DNA of 64,000 nucleotides from NCBI GenBank assembly GCA_028622995.1, contig JAJQJQ010000023.1, forward strand, positions 310,001 through 374,000, in the 5' to 3' direction. Position numbers and translations under genes: made by a program. Shown here piece after piece: positions 9,241-19,350 of this stretch (within the stretch, counting starts at the first letter, position 1; each line of letters opens with the position of its first letter). The notes beneath the pieces were generated by a model that ran no database searches, had not been told where the DNA came from, and was given only the letters and a program-made list of their open reading frames with translations. The stretch comes from Panagrolaimus kolymaensis (lineage: Eukaryota > Nematoda > Chromadorea > Rhabditida > Panagrolaimidae).

Positions 9241-9604
9241 TGATTTTGTTATTGGTAATAAGAGAAATATTAAAAGTAATGAAAGACCTTGGAATCTTGG
9301 AAACAATAAATGCGCTATTAAAGCCAGATTACGTATTCCCACGGGATGGATATCTGATATTTGCATGAGATATCTTATATATGGAAAATGCGAATTCCAA
9401 AAAACTCTTGATGCTTTTATAGAAGATGAAAATGAATCAATCCAAAAAATATTTTAAATTTGCGAGAAATTTATGCGGTATCGATTACATTAAAATAATG
9501 GATTCAATTATGCATTGAAAGCTCAAGTCAATAATACAACAGAAGATTTTCGAAATCCTTCTTTTGCACTAATGAGTATTTTATCTAAAATATTATTTAT
9601 ATAA
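9241..9604 (+). pseudogene. Unidentified gene relic with two homopolymer frameshifts
   Basis: Three consecutive open segments read as one protein if one base is lost from the T-run near 9455 and one base is changed in the A-run near 9495. The first segment (9241 to about 9457) includes ERPWNLGNNKCAIKARLRIP and a Cys-Met-Arg-Tyr stretch; the second covers Asn-Leu-Arg-Glu-Ile-Tyr; the third has a Thr-Glu-Asp-Phe-Arg-Asn-Pro stretch and ends in TAA at 9602-9604. The composition is strongly protein-like. Because both breaks sit in homopolymers, sequencing or assembly error is as likely as real decay. Family not recognised. Confidence 0.45.
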
Positions 9605-9750
9605 GTTAATAAGTAGTATTTTTTATTACATTATTACAGCAATACCCAATTTTATTGGAATCCCACAAACAGTATTTCTTTTTATGAAATAATGGTCATA
9701 ATAATGTTTATTTATAAAGCAATAATAAATTAAAAGAAACAAAAAAATAA

Positions 9751-10140
9751 AATATTCAAAAAAAAGTTGCGTACGTTTTTTGCATTAAAATTAAAAACAC
9801 AAAAAAAACTAATTAGAAATTGTCAGTGACAAAAAAAATAAAAAATTCGCGCGTCAAGTAAAAAATCAATAAAAAAAGGGAAAAAATGTAAATAAGCTTT
9901 CCTATTTGTTTTTTTCGATGTGCAGAAAATAGTGTATTTTAAAAAAGCGGCGAAAGCAAAAAGGCAGGCAAAAAAAAACTAACGCGCAAAAAAATTTTTT
10001 TACCGATCAAAAGAATTTTGATGTCCATAAAATAAAGTAAAGGAAAAAATTGAAAACATTTTTACTTTAGAAAAAGCAGCATAAGTTTATTTGCTTGCTG
10101 GATATTTAACTTTTATTTGAATTTTTAATTTTTTTTAATT
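9751..10140. repeat. Dispersed AATATTC-type repeat
   Basis: Begins AAATATTCAAAAAAAAG, holds the AATCAATAAAAA core, shares the TTTTACTTTAGAAAAAGCAG block with 8985-9235, and ends in a degenerate TTTATTTGAATTTTT. No coding capacity. Confidence 0.5.
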
Positions 10141-10198
10141 TTGAACTCAACATATACTCATTATATTAAAACAATTAAAGTGAAATTACAAATTTTTT

Positions 10199-10405
10199 TT
10201 AATCGCAAAGTTCTAGAGTAATAAAATTCTTGTTATATTTTGCGTACAAAAATATAACAGACATCGATAATGGCTTTTTTGCCAGAACAAACTTTTGTTT
10301 GTTATTAAAGGACAAACATATTTCTTTTTTATCAAAGCTTTCTTGAATTTTTTCAAAAAAGTTTTCAACTGTCCATTCTACTGGCTGGTCAAATTTAAAA
10401 ATCAT
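10199..10405 (-). CDS. Short unidentified protein or terminal exon (68 residues or more)
   Basis: From an ATG at 10405 to a stop at 10199. The frame is open about 12 codons further upstream, so this may be the last exon of a larger gene. The peptide contains PVEWTVENFFEKIQESF and a Lys/Phe-rich middle; composition is clearly protein-like. A dispersed repeat begins about 40 bp upstream, which may have separated it from its 5' exons. No family recognised, although the pattern resembles the short C-terminal conserved stretch of expanded nematode gene families. Confidence 0.4.
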   Translation of the reverse strand: MIFKFDQPVEWTVENFFEKIQESFDKKEICLSFNNKQKFVLAKKPLSMSVIFLYAKYNKNFITLELCD

Positions 10406-10461
10406 ATAATCAATCTTGACTCTAATTGGAAAGGCACCATGAGAAAAAAAAACAAATAAAA

Positions 10462-10680
10462 ATTAAATATTCAAAAAAGGAGAGTTAAAAAATGCACCCT
10501 TTAAATGGCGCCAAAATATACGAAAAGTGAGTGAGGTCAACAAGAAAAAAATAGACAACACGGCAGCAAAAAAAAAAACGGGAGAATCAATAACTCAATA
10601 AACTCGACAGTGAAAAAGGTCAAAATGAATATTCATGTGACTTGCTTTTTTTTTAAATTGTAGCATGCTAGGTAAAAATC
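10462..10680. repeat. Dispersed repeat, copy 3 of the three-copy subfamily
   Basis: Starts TTAAATATTCAAAAAAGG and matches the copy at 7368 almost base for base through GAATATTCATGTGACTTGC, then GCATGCTAGGTAAAAATC as in copy 1. It lacks the 62-bp palindrome. Confidence 0.65.
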
Positions 10681-10759
10681 TTTTTATATTGATTGAACAA
10701 AAAAATTATACTAAACTTTTGCATTTTCTTTTGCTTGCTTCTCGCATCTTTTTTTAGTT

Positions 10760-11215
10760 TAAAAAAAATGATACAGCTTTAAAGAATGAGCAAAACCTTA
10801 CAAAGCTTCAAGAAAAGTACCAAGATTGCCCAAATCAAACAAAAAGAGATTAACAAATCTGGATATATTTTATATGGATATGAATCAAGTAACTAAAAAT
10901 AGAAAGATACAGGCGTTTATTATTGATATGGCGATGAAAGTCCCCCGCGATTTTTGCAGAACCATTTACCAAAGGGATTTAACGATAAATATTTAACTAT
11001 TGATGCCAATGGGAAAGAAAAATTTAAATATATTTGTATGTTTTTTACATGTTTTTTTTATGAAAACAATAAGCATCGTAGAAAAAAGAAGTTTTACTTC
11101 ATAATGAAAAATTTATTTTTGATGAAATAAAAAAGCTTTTTAATGATAAAAAAAATTTATCAGAATTCAAGGTTAATAAAAAAAGTAGATTCGTTAAATA
11201 AAATTTTTTAAATAT
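10760..11215 (+). pseudogene. Remnants of an unidentified gene
   Basis: Several short frames look like protein but do not join. One spans about 10775-10850 (a Gln/Lys/Asn-rich helix). The frame at about 10925-11035 reads YGDESPPRFLQNHLPKGFND and onward to a GTATGT donor. A third, about 11090-11200, is a Lys/Asp/Phe-rich stretch ending in TAA. A stop precedes the second frame and splice phases do not match between the second and third. Most likely a decayed gene. Confidence 0.35.
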
Positions 11216-11424
11216 TTATTTGTTTTAGAAATATATTTGATTTATAAACGCAGCAAGCTTTTTTGTATTATCAAAAATTCAAATGTTATAATGAAAGTGA
11301 AAAGTGCTTCTTTTTTTCATCAGAATTTTTTTCCGCGCTACTAACGGTAATAAAATTAGACACTATTCATTCATTATTTGATAATAAACTTTAGAACACC
11401 CTCAGCATTGCGTATATAAACGAA

Positions 11425-12338
11425 ATGTCTTCACGTTTTGCGATTTTAGTGATTCTAATGTTAATGTCATATATTTTTCAATGTTGGCAAAAAATAGCGG
11501 TGATTGCAACATAACTCTATTATTCTGTTCTCAGAAAATTTTGTCATTTTTATTTAATAAACTAATGTTTCGGTTATGGACTACCTCAAATAAAAAAGCA
11601 GCAAAAATGTATGCTGGATTCAGCAAAGAACCATTAATGGAGTTTGAGTAAGTTATAAAAATAAATACATATTATTATATAATTTTCTTTAGCAAAAAAA
11701 CGTCAAGTCTTTGGCAAGACATTTTTTTGTTTTCCACTTATTACACTGTTACAATACCCTCAAATTCAAGCCTATTCATAAGTCTTCAATTTTATGAAAA
11801 CCCTATAACGTCGATTTTGACGTCTCCATATAAATCATTATGGGTTTCACCTTTTTATGGAACAAATACCACAAGATTAAACCCCTTTTTTATGTCATGG
11901 GATTATTTAATTGGTAATAAAGTTAACGTAAAGTTTACTATATTAAAAATTGATTTACTTTCTGATGCGGTATTAACAATTAACACTACCAACACTAATA
12001 ATGAAAGTAGAATCTATAAGTAATTTTCCATCGATTAAAACCGAGAAATTTATATAGTTTTTTTTAGCATAACTTCCAGAGAGCAATTTGTATTTACAAA
12101 CAAAAAAATATCAATTAATTTTCTGGATAGTTCGAAAGGTATATCAAGTGTTTTAATTGAAATACAGGCAGAAGAAAAAACAGAATATTATCCAACAACT
12201 GAAATGTTTGAAGATACCACTGAAAAGTACATTAATCATGAAGCCCATCCTATTGCAACATCCAATAGAGTTAATTTACATAGTTTTTATCTTATGATTT
12301 TACTAATTATTTCAAAAAAATATTCAACGTTATTTTAA
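11425..12338 (+). CDS. CUB-like secreted or membrane-anchored protein, probable 1-bp frameshift
   Basis: Exons 11425-11647, 11693-12019 and 12068-12338, with introns of 45 and 48 bp (GTAAGT..TTTAG and GTAATT..TTTTTAG). The first 19-20 codons from the ATG at 11425 form a clear signal peptide (MSSRFAILVILMLMSYIFQC). The downstream frame is shifted by one base in a run of six A near 11490; seven A would join them. Otherwise translation would start at an internal ATG at 11481 with no signal. The mature part begins with a Cys-containing stretch, then YTVTIPSNSSLFISLQFYEN, a pattern of nematode CUB-like domains, followed by a region rich in Thr/Asn and an acidic tail. The last ~20 residues are hydrophobic and could be a GPI-type or membrane anchor. 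Known members are nematode surface or gut secreted proteins; role here is inference. Confidence 0.65.
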
Positions 12339-12444
12339 ATGGAGCGTTACATATATTTGTATGGAGGAATGGAGATATTAAAGGAAATTTGTATAAAACA
12401 TTAGAATTAATCCTTTTATTATAAATAAATTTAAAAATAAAAAT

Positions 12445-12688
12445 TTACAACGTTAAATTATTTATAATTATTGAACATTGAATCCCTTTCCTTCATTTAT
12501 CCATAGCAGCTTCATTTTTAAAACTTTTTAATATCACTTTTTGTTTAATTAAAATAATCAAATAATGAAATATTTTCTGAATCAGTTCGAGGCTTAGAAT
12601 CCATATATTGAATAGAACAAAATTCAGTGGTTTTAATTTTAAGAGAATTTGCAGCTGCAATATTACAATTTTCAGCCCAAGTCGCCAT
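12445..12688 (-). pseudogene. Broken copy of the small-protein gene
   Basis: Nearly identical to the intact gene at 16231-16473 over its first 45 codons. It then carries a one-base insertion (GATTATTTTAATT against AATAATTTAATT), which brings an early stop at about 12545. Further on, a Cys codon TGT has become TGA within the shared ATGGATAAATG context. Two independent lesions point to real loss of function, since the second is not in a homopolymer. The TATA box (12747-12756) remains. Confidence 0.7.
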
Positions 12689-12756
12689 TTTTTTAAAAAT
12701 ACGAAACTTGAAAAAAAAAGTGTTTTTGACTTCCAAAAAATGGGAACCTTTTTATA

Positions 12757-13756
12757 TTCTTTTGACAAAAATAAAAGTTTTTACTTCCATGTTGATTGAC
12801 TGACGCACAACGTCGGTGACGAAAAAGAAAAACTTTATTTGGAAAGGAAGAAAAGTGATTCATTTTTAGTTAGAAAAACTTTTTTTTGTTACAAAGTTCT
12901 CACACGCGCTTTCATGTATTTACGTCACTTTTTTAATTCAAATAAAATTTCAAGACCGAAAAAAAGCGATAAATAACTGGTTTTTTAACTGAAATAGCCC
13001 AAAAAAGTAAATAACCAAATTATTTTTAAGATGGAAATGTATTTTTGGAAGAAATTTAAATTAATAATATGTCAAAGTTTGGATATTTAGTTAATTTAAA
13101 TGTGGCCATCGATGAACAGGTTCATGGAAACATTTTAAAAATTTTGTGTTGTCGTTTTGAATCTTCTAAATCTTATTAACATTATTTTTAATATTAATTT
13201 TAACTGTGTCAAAATTAAATACTTTTTTCATGAATAAAGAAGATGAGGAAGATTAATTTCTGCAATTATGCTTGTTAGAAAATAAATAGTATATTGATTT
13301 TTAAATTTAAAAAAATTATTATAAAATATTCAAAGAAAGAAACAAGCAAAGGAAAAGCAAGAGCCATAACAAATGGAGCTTTAAAAATGTGAAATAAATA
13401 TTCTTTTCGCTCGAAAGCGTTTTTTATCGATAAATGTTTTAGAAAAAAAAACATTAAACTTTTTCGAGAAAAAAAAAGAAATTGTCTTCTTTTTTTTTAC
13501 ACAGACATTCCAAAACAAAAACTACATATGTATTTTTTGTATGTCCGAGATCGCATTATTTATTTTCTAGATTTGTTTTTCGTATTTTGATTGAAGAGAA
13601 GCTATTTTTTTTCTGAGTTTATTAACATTTCAGAATTCAAGGTAAAAAAATTAATAGAAAACAAATAAATAGAATTATTAAAATCTTTGGTAGAGGCAAA
13701 AAATGAAGAAGAATAACAAAAACAAAATGTACTAAAAAAATTTATTCTATTGGCAT
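12757..13756. other. Intergenic part of the duplication
   Basis: Includes an AATATTC-type repeat starting near 13326 and long A/T runs. A 36-codon plus-strand frame from an ATG near 13068 exists, but the right copy has diverged there and does not conserve it. Confidence 0.35.
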
Positions 13757-14370
13757 TTACAATATTCCAGTAAACGATCCTTCTTTTTCCACAATAGGTC
13801 CAATAAAAGCTTTCAACCAACAAGTGCCTCCTCGAAAATCATTCCATACATAACCTTTGCATCCAAGCGTGGATCTGCAAATCTCACAACAATCAGATAA
13901 TTGTCCTTTGGCTTGAGTTAAATCACTATCACGAATGGCTTGATTTTTTTGGGGTTTACAACCTAAAATAATTTTTATCTTTAATGGTATTTTTTTAAGA
14001 GAAAATATAATAATTTACTTTTGTTTACAAAGCCAATGGTGCTTCCTTCTTTTTCAATAATAGGCCCAATAGCAGATTTTAACCAACACATTCCTCCCCG
14101 AAAATCATCCCATACAAAAGCTTTGCATCCATGGGTGGCTTTACAAAAGCTACAACATTCTCCTAATTGCCCAGGATGGGGAATCAAATTGCTATCTCTA
14201 ATCGTTTTTCCGAGCAGAAAGGCTGCTTTCACAAGCTTTTGGCAAGAAGTGTGTTTATTGCAATGCTTACTAAAGCAAAAATAAGCATTTTGACAGCCTT
14301 GCCAACTACGACTCTTTCTTCTTCCTGCCCATTGAATGATTAATTTCCTTTTAATTAAAATTGTTAGCAT
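13757..14370 (-). CDS. Two-PAN-module protein, chimeric partial duplicate of the metalloproteinase tail
   Basis: Exons 14019-14370 and 13757-13962 with a 56-bp intron. Each exon codes a PAN/apple-like module with the pattern CC-x2-C-x5-C and a final Cys-Trp-Leu-Lys, almost identical to the last two exons of the metalloproteinase at 17553-19285. Upstream of the first module the sequence is different: instead of the catalytic domain there is a short Cys-rich segment (WQGCQNAYFCFSKHCNKHTS) in frame with the PAN part. There is no convincing signal peptide from the ATG at 14370; acceptor-like sequences near 14325-14350 leave room for an undetected first exon. It is either a new chimeric gene encoding free PAN modules or a truncated pseudogene with no stops yet. 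Confidence 0.55.
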
Positions 14371-14550
14371 TTAACCATAAAATTTTTGAATTTTACTTGT
14401 CTCATTTGAATTTATATTTATTTAATAAAAAGATACTGTATTAAATAAAAATTTATACAATTCATAATAGATTATATTAAAGAAAACGAGAAAAGCTGCT
14501 TTAAAAGTAAAGAAAGTAAAGAAAGGAATCTTTGCATAGCTTTTTTAAAA

Positions 14551-15039
14551 TTATTTTTTTCCAAGTATTCCACCAAGAGGATTTGATGGGGTAGGAATTG
14601 GAACAGATGGAGTTGGAACTGGAAGATTATCAATTGGATTTCCACTTGGTAAATTTGGAAGGCCAGTTGGCAAAGTTGGAAGTCCAGTTGGCAAAGTTGG
14701 AAGCCCAGTTGGCAAAGTTGGAAGAGGATTTGATGGATTATTATCTTCTGGTTTTGAAGCAAGTGGAATTCCAATATCAACTTGAATTCGAAGAAGTTTT
14801 AAGGTTTTATCACAATGAATTAAATCTTTAATTGGTAAAGCGCTTAAAATATTTTCAAGTCCAAGCCCACCAAATAAGCCTCCACTGCCACCAAGGAGTT
14901 GACCAGCTGGAAGACTTCCTAATGGGTCAGTGGCACCACCGGCTACTCCACCAGTTGCACCTCCAAGGCCATCAAGGATTGGAGCAGCGTAAAGAGTTGT
15001 AGCAAAAACAGCAGCGAAAATAAAAGTTGATTGAAGCAT
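14551..15039 (-). CDS. Secreted Gly/Pro-rich protein with LPTGLPT repeats
   Basis: Intact single exon, 162 residues, starting at the ATG at 15039. Residues 1-18 form a signal peptide ending at Ala-Ala-Pro. The mature protein has a Gly-rich first part (GGATGG, GGSGGLFGGLG), a middle segment with the only Cys, and a C-terminal part with four tandem LPTLPTG-type heptads followed by Pro-rich sequence and a Lys-Lys end. The repeat is also visible as 21-bp units at about 14650-14720. A TATA box lies 37-46 bp upstream. The composition suits a structural matrix or cuticle-associated protein or a secreted effector; neither can be chosen from sequence alone. It lies between the two copies of the duplication. 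Confidence 0.72.
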   Translation of the reverse strand: MLQSTFIFAAVFATTLYAAPILDGLGGATGGVAGGATDPLGSLPAGQLLGGSGGLFGGLGLENILSALPIKDLIHCDKTLKLLRIQVDIGIPLASKPEDNNPSNPLPTLPTGLPTLPTGLPTLPTGLPNLPSGNPIDNLPVPTPSVPIPTPSNPLGGILGKK

Positions 15040-15075
15040 TTCAAAAAAATGATGAATTCAAGGAGGATTGAGTCC

Positions 15076-15085
15076 CCTTTTTATA
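15076..15085 (-). promoter_or_regulatory. TATA box of the Gly/Pro-rich secreted protein gene
   Basis: TATAAAAAGG followed by GG on the minus strand, about 40 bp before the ATG. Confidence 0.6.
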
Positions 15086-15254
15086 TCAGATTTTTAAAGG
15101 ATAAAAAACATGGATCTTTGAAAAATTTTATGTTTGTATAATGTACCCTTTTTGCATTTCATTGTTCTATAAAAATTAATTTTTGTTTAAAAAGCTGTAA
15201 ACCTTTTTTTTTGCAAAAGTAAAATTATTTTCAATTTTAGAATTTAACAAAGGT

Positions 15255-15530
15255 CATAAAAGATGAGCTTCACAGGTGGGCAAATGGTACCCTTAGGTAC
15301 CCTTTTGGGTGCCCTATACGTTTCACAGTGCACCAATTTTTTGGAGTTTCAAAAAAAACAAAAGGGAGAGTACGTTCTTTTAAATAAAAATAATTTAGAC
15401 AGCGCATCGATTTTTCAAGGTCTTCAAAAATTTCCAAAGGCGGGAGTAGGCGCTTTTTTTAGACAGTGCAAAATTTAAAAAACTGGAGGTAACTCCGTGC
15501 TCATCTGTGATGAGCTTTATATTTTGCTCA
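15255..15530. other. Possible short inverted-repeat element with a 71-codon frame
   Basis: The left side (ATAAAAGATGAGCTTCACAG) and right side (CTGTGATGAGCTTTATAT) are imperfect inverted repeats about 250 bp apart. The interior is GC-richer than its flanks and has KpnI-like repeats (GGTACCC twice, then GGGTGCC). A 71-codon plus-strand frame begins at 15263 (MSFTGGQMVPLGTLLGALYV), but I recognise nothing in it. No clear target duplication. Confidence 0.3.
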
Positions 15531-15823
15531 TAAAACATAATATTTATTCAGCAGTCAGTCATTAATGAGAAAGACATTGTTTTAAAAATTGAAAAATATA
15601 AAAAAGAGATGTACAAGTATTTTTCGCTAATAAGACATTGGCTTTTAGATTTTATTATTTTTAAAAATGTCAAAGCTAGATTTTGAGTGATGTTTTTTTA
15701 TTAAAATTATCAAAATTCCAAATGTTATAAATAAAGATAAAGGGTGCTTCTTTTTCATTAATTTAAAAAAAAAAGATACAAAAAACACACAGAAAGGTAA
15801 TTAAAATATTCAAAAAAAGATAG

Positions 15824-16069
15824 ATAAAAGAAAGATGTATTTTTCAAAGCAACAACTATAAAATTAATGGATGGAGCAAAAAACGCAGAGCAATTGAAAG
15901 AAATCGCAAAAAAAGATTTTTTTGGATCAATAAAAAAGGTCAAAAAGCTCTGAGGCAATACCATGAAGTTACTTTGAAGCTTGTGAAAAAAACTAGAAGA
16001 AAAGAATTATTTCTTCAATCAGTTTTTTCTAGAATTAATTCTATTAGAATTTCAGCAAGACCTGATTAA
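15824..16069 (+). CDS. Open frame of 82 codons without ATG, very basic
   Basis: Open from just after a TAG to a TAA at 16067-16069. It is Lys/Arg-rich in its first half, partly because it covers an AATATTC-type repeat; the second half (QYHEVTLKLVKKTRRKELFL and on) looks more protein-like. It may be a relic exon; low confidence. Confidence 0.2.
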   Translation: MKERCIFQSNNYKINGWSKKRRAIERNRKKRFFWINKKGQKALRQYHEVTLKLVKKTRRKELFLQSVFSRINSIRISARPD

Positions 16070-16230
16070 AATATTAAGCTTTCAAAAGCATAATCATGAT
16101 GCTTGTGTTTACTTCCACTTTTTCTCCAAATAAGAAGATTAGAATATGTAAGATATCGAAGTAAATAAAATAAAAACATTAGACTTTATTTTTCAATCAA
16201 ACGTTTACAAACAAATCAAAAAATAAATAT

Positions 16231-16473
16231 TTACAACGATAAATTATTTATAATTATTGTACTTTGAATCCCTTTCCTACATTTATCCATAGCTGCTTCA
16301 TTTTTAAAACTTTTTAATATTACTTTTTGTTTAATTAAATTATTAAATAATGAAATATTTTCTGAATCAGTTCGAGTTTTAGAATCCATATATTGAATAG
16401 AACAAAATTCAGTAGTCTTAATTTTAAGAGAATTTGCAGCTGCAATATTACAATTTTCAGCCCAAGTCGCCAT
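16231..16473 (-). CDS. Small unidentified protein, 80 residues (family member 2)
   Basis: Intact single exon from the ATG at 16473 (MATWAENC start), chosen over an upstream in-frame ATG because the related gene at 7864-8124 starts at the equivalent residue and the longer start would overlap the promoter. The protein has three Cys, no signal peptide and no membrane segment, and ends INNLSL as in family member 1. The duplicate at 12445-12688 is broken, so this is the functional copy of the pair. Function unknown. Confidence 0.6.
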   Translation of the reverse strand: MATWAENCNIAAANSLKIKTTEFCSIQYMDSKTRTDSENISLFNNLIKQKVILKSFKNEAAMDKCRKGIQSTIIINNLSL

Positions 16474-16531
16474 TTTTTTAAAAATACGAAACTTGAAAAA
16501 AAAAGTGTTTTTGACTTCCAAAAAATGGGAA

Positions 16532-16541
16532 CCTTTTTATA
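16532..16541 (-). promoter_or_regulatory. TATA box of small-protein gene 2
   Basis: TATAAAAAGG on the minus strand, about 60 bp upstream of the ATG; the duplicate at 12747-12756 is identical. Confidence 0.5.
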
Positions 16542-17552
16542 TTTGTTCTTTTGACAAAAATAAAAGTTTTTTACTTCCATGTTGATTGACTGACGCACAA
16601 CGTCGGTGACGAAAAAGAAAAACTTTATTTAGAAAGGAAAAAAAGTGATTCATTTTTAGTTAGAAAAACTTTTTTTTGTTACAAAGTTTTCACACGAGCA
16701 TTCATGTATTTACGTCATTTTTCAATTTCAATAAAATTTCAAGACCGAAAAAAAGCGATAAATAACTGGTTTTTTAACAGAAGTAATTAAAAAAATAAAC
16801 AATTTACTCCTAAATGTGCGTGATTTTTAGCTGAAATATAATTTTAAAAAATATGTTAAAAAATACTAATAGATTTTTTAAATATTAAATTTTGCTTTCA
16901 TCGCAAATAAATATTTTGGGGAAATCATGAAATCTTTTTGTTTACTTTTTCTTGTTTTCCAAGTTTTATCTGCTTTATTTTTGATATTTATTTTACTTTT
17001 TTCAAAATTTAATACTTTTTTCGTGAATAAAAAATGAGAAAAGTTTTAATTCCGCTATAAAGCTGCTTAGAAAATAAAGAGTAAAATTCGTTTTTAAAAT
17101 TAATAAAAAATTGTTTTAAATATTCAAAAAAAAGTAACGAGCAAAGGAAAAGCAAGAGCCACCACAAAAGCAGCTTAAAAAATGTGATTCTTTTCGTCCG
17201 AAAGCGTTTTTTATCGATTAATCTTTTAGAAGAAAAAAATTTTATTACACTTCTGCGACAAAAAAAAACAAAAGAAATTATCTTCTTCTTTTTTTTACAC
17301 TGACATTCAAACAAAAAATTTATCTTTTTTGTATGTCCGAGATCGCATTATTTATTTTTCTCAAGATTGTTTTTTGCGTTTTTGGTTGAAAAGAAGTTAT
17401 TATTATTTTTTGAGTTTATCAACATTTGAGAATTCAAAGTAAAAAAATTAATACAAAACAAATAAATAAAACTATTATAAATCTTTGGTAGAGGCAAAAA
17501 AATGAAGAAAAACAAAAACAAATTATACTACAAAATTTTATTCATTTGGCAT
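16542..17552. other. Intergenic part of the duplication, right copy
   Basis: Holds an AATATTC-type repeat (from about 17119) and A/T-rich DNA. A signal-peptide-like frame from an ATG near 16927 (MKSFCLLFLVFQVLSALFLI) ends after about 36 codons and is not conserved in the left copy. Confidence 0.35.
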
Positions 17553-19285
17553 TTACAATATTCCAGTAAACGATCCTTCTTTTTCCACAATAGGTCCAAT
17601 AAAAGCTTTTAACCAACAAGTGCCTCCTCGAAAATCATTCCAAACATAACCTTTACATCCAAGCGTGGATCGGCAAATATCGCAACAATCAGATAATTGT
17701 CCTTTGGCTTGAGTTAAATCACTATCACGAATGGCTTGATTTTTTTGGGGTTTACAACCTAAAATAATTTTTATCTTTAATGGTATTTTTTTAAGAGAAA
17801 ATATAATAATTTACTTTTGTTTACAAAGCCAATGGTGCTTCCTTCTTTTTCAATAATAGGCCCAATAGCAGATTTCAGCCAACACATTCCTCCCCGAAAA
17901 TCATCCCATACAAAAGCTTTGCATCCATGGGTGGCTTTACAAAAGCTACAACATTCTCCTAATTGCCCAGGATGGGGAATCAAATTGCTATCTCTAATCG
18001 TTTTTCCATTTTCAGTTTCACAAGTTTCTCTTTCGCCATAAAGTTCTTCGATATCTTGGATATCCGCCTTGGTAAGTCTGGGTTCAATATATCTTCCACC
18101 AGAATTAACAGGATCATAATAATTTGCTTGCATTATCGAACCTTTTTGTCGGCTATGATCCAACCCGAGAACATGACCAATTTCATGCAAAGCCACAGTA
18201 AATAAATCAACTTTAGTGGAATCATATTTTTCAAAAGTTAAATAATTTTTCCATGTTTCATCTTCGTCGAAATGTAAATCGCCTCGAATTGTGGCATGGG
18301 CAAGAATTCCATGAGGGCCATCAAAAGGTTGAAGAAAACATTGATTTTGAGATTCAAACTTTATTTTAATATCCAATGAATCTTCCATAGTTTCAGTGAA
18401 ATCAATTGGAACAAAAGTTGACCAATGATCAAAAGCTCGACGAATTGATTTCCTTAAAAAAATTTGTAGTTTGGAAATGAAAAAAAAGAAGAGAGGCTTA
18501 CTCAATTTCTTCACGTGGCAAATCAGGTGAATAATTATAAAATTTATATGTCAGGTGCTTTTTATCCCATCCTGAAAAAAATAAAGAAATAAAAAGTGTA
18601 AAGAAATGGAGAAGACTAATAAATGACAAAGACACAATTTGGCTGAAATCAAAAAGCAAAAAATGACTCATTGAATTTTTGCCAAATATTTTTTTGTGAA
18701 AAGCTAAAAAGAAAGTTTGTTGAAAAAAGTGACGTTCTTTATTTTTGAGTTTTTTAAAACACAAAAAATAAGCGTTTTTCTTTAATTTTTGCAAGTCATA
18801 AAACAACAAAAACTGTTATCAATAAATATTTTTTGTTGGGCTTTAAAAAATCAACGATCGCAAACCTTTTCTCAAATTAGCTGGATGAATATCTGGAACA
18901 CCACATCGTGGCTGAGCCATTTTTTCTTTTGTTTCATCATCCAATTCTCCAGTTTCTTCTAAACCCATAAATTGCTGAAACAAAGTAATTCCAATTATTA
19001 GAGGGTTTCGAGTATTTGGATATTTTTGGGTTATTGCCGGAGCGACAACGCTTTGAACTAAATTTTCTGGTTGAATATAACCAAATTTAGATAAATATTC
19101 CTAAAAAAAGGTTTATTTTAGCTTCAAAAAAAAACCAAAAAAATAAATAAAAATCAAACCTCAGCATTTTTATTTGAAATTAAATTTTTATCTTCATCAT
19201 GTCTCTTAAATCGATGCCCTTCTATTTCAGAAAAATATAATAAAAATCCTAAAATAAAAATAACAACAATAAAAACAAGCTTCAT
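17553..19285 (-). CDS. Secreted zymogen matrix metalloproteinase with two C-terminal PAN modules
   Basis: Five exons: 19160-19285, 18866-19100, 18502-18571, 17815-18452 and 17553-17758. All phases match, giving 424 residues. Introns are 59, 294, 49 and 56 bp. Domains: signal peptide (residues 1 to about 22), propeptide with the cysteine switch PRCGVPD at 106-112, catalytic domain beginning near 121, zinc site HEIGHVLGLDH at 233-243 and the Met-turn Met at 251. The usual hemopexin domain is absent; instead there are two PAN/apple-like modules (about 288-352 and 358-424), each with the pattern CC-x2-C-x5-C and Cys-Trp-Leu-Lys. Family knowledge: matrixins are secreted, kept latent by the switch Cys and activated by propeptide removal. 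The PAN modules probably bind protein or carbohydrate and direct the enzyme to a target (inference). All catalytic residues are present. Confidence 0.92.
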
Positions 19286-19350
19286 TAGCTTTAATTTTTA
19301 GCTAAGAATTAAAAAATATTTTTAACACGTGTATGTTTTTTTTCTTCTAT

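Larger units (their letters stand above)
12430..14215. repeat. Segmental duplication, left copy
   Basis: Matches 16213-18005 in the same order and orientation: small-protein gene, its promoter, an intergenic AATATTC-type repeat, and two PAN-module exons with their 56-bp intron. Similarity is highest over coding parts and ends abruptly at the codon before the first PAN module. Confidence 0.85.
16213..18005. repeat. Segmental duplication, right copy
   Basis: Counterpart of 12430-14215. This copy has the intact small-protein gene and the complete metalloproteinase, so it is probably the parent. The two copies are about 3.8 kb apart start to start and lie in the same orientation, consistent with an unequal exchange followed by divergence. 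Confidence 0.85.

Noticed and set aside
14021..14284. Plus-strand frames antisense to the PAN exons (also 17817-18041)
   Set aside because: Shadow frames of well-supported minus-strand coding exons.
17009..17314. 101-codon minus-strand frame in the duplication
   Set aside because: Covers an AATATTC-type repeat and is not kept open in the left copy.
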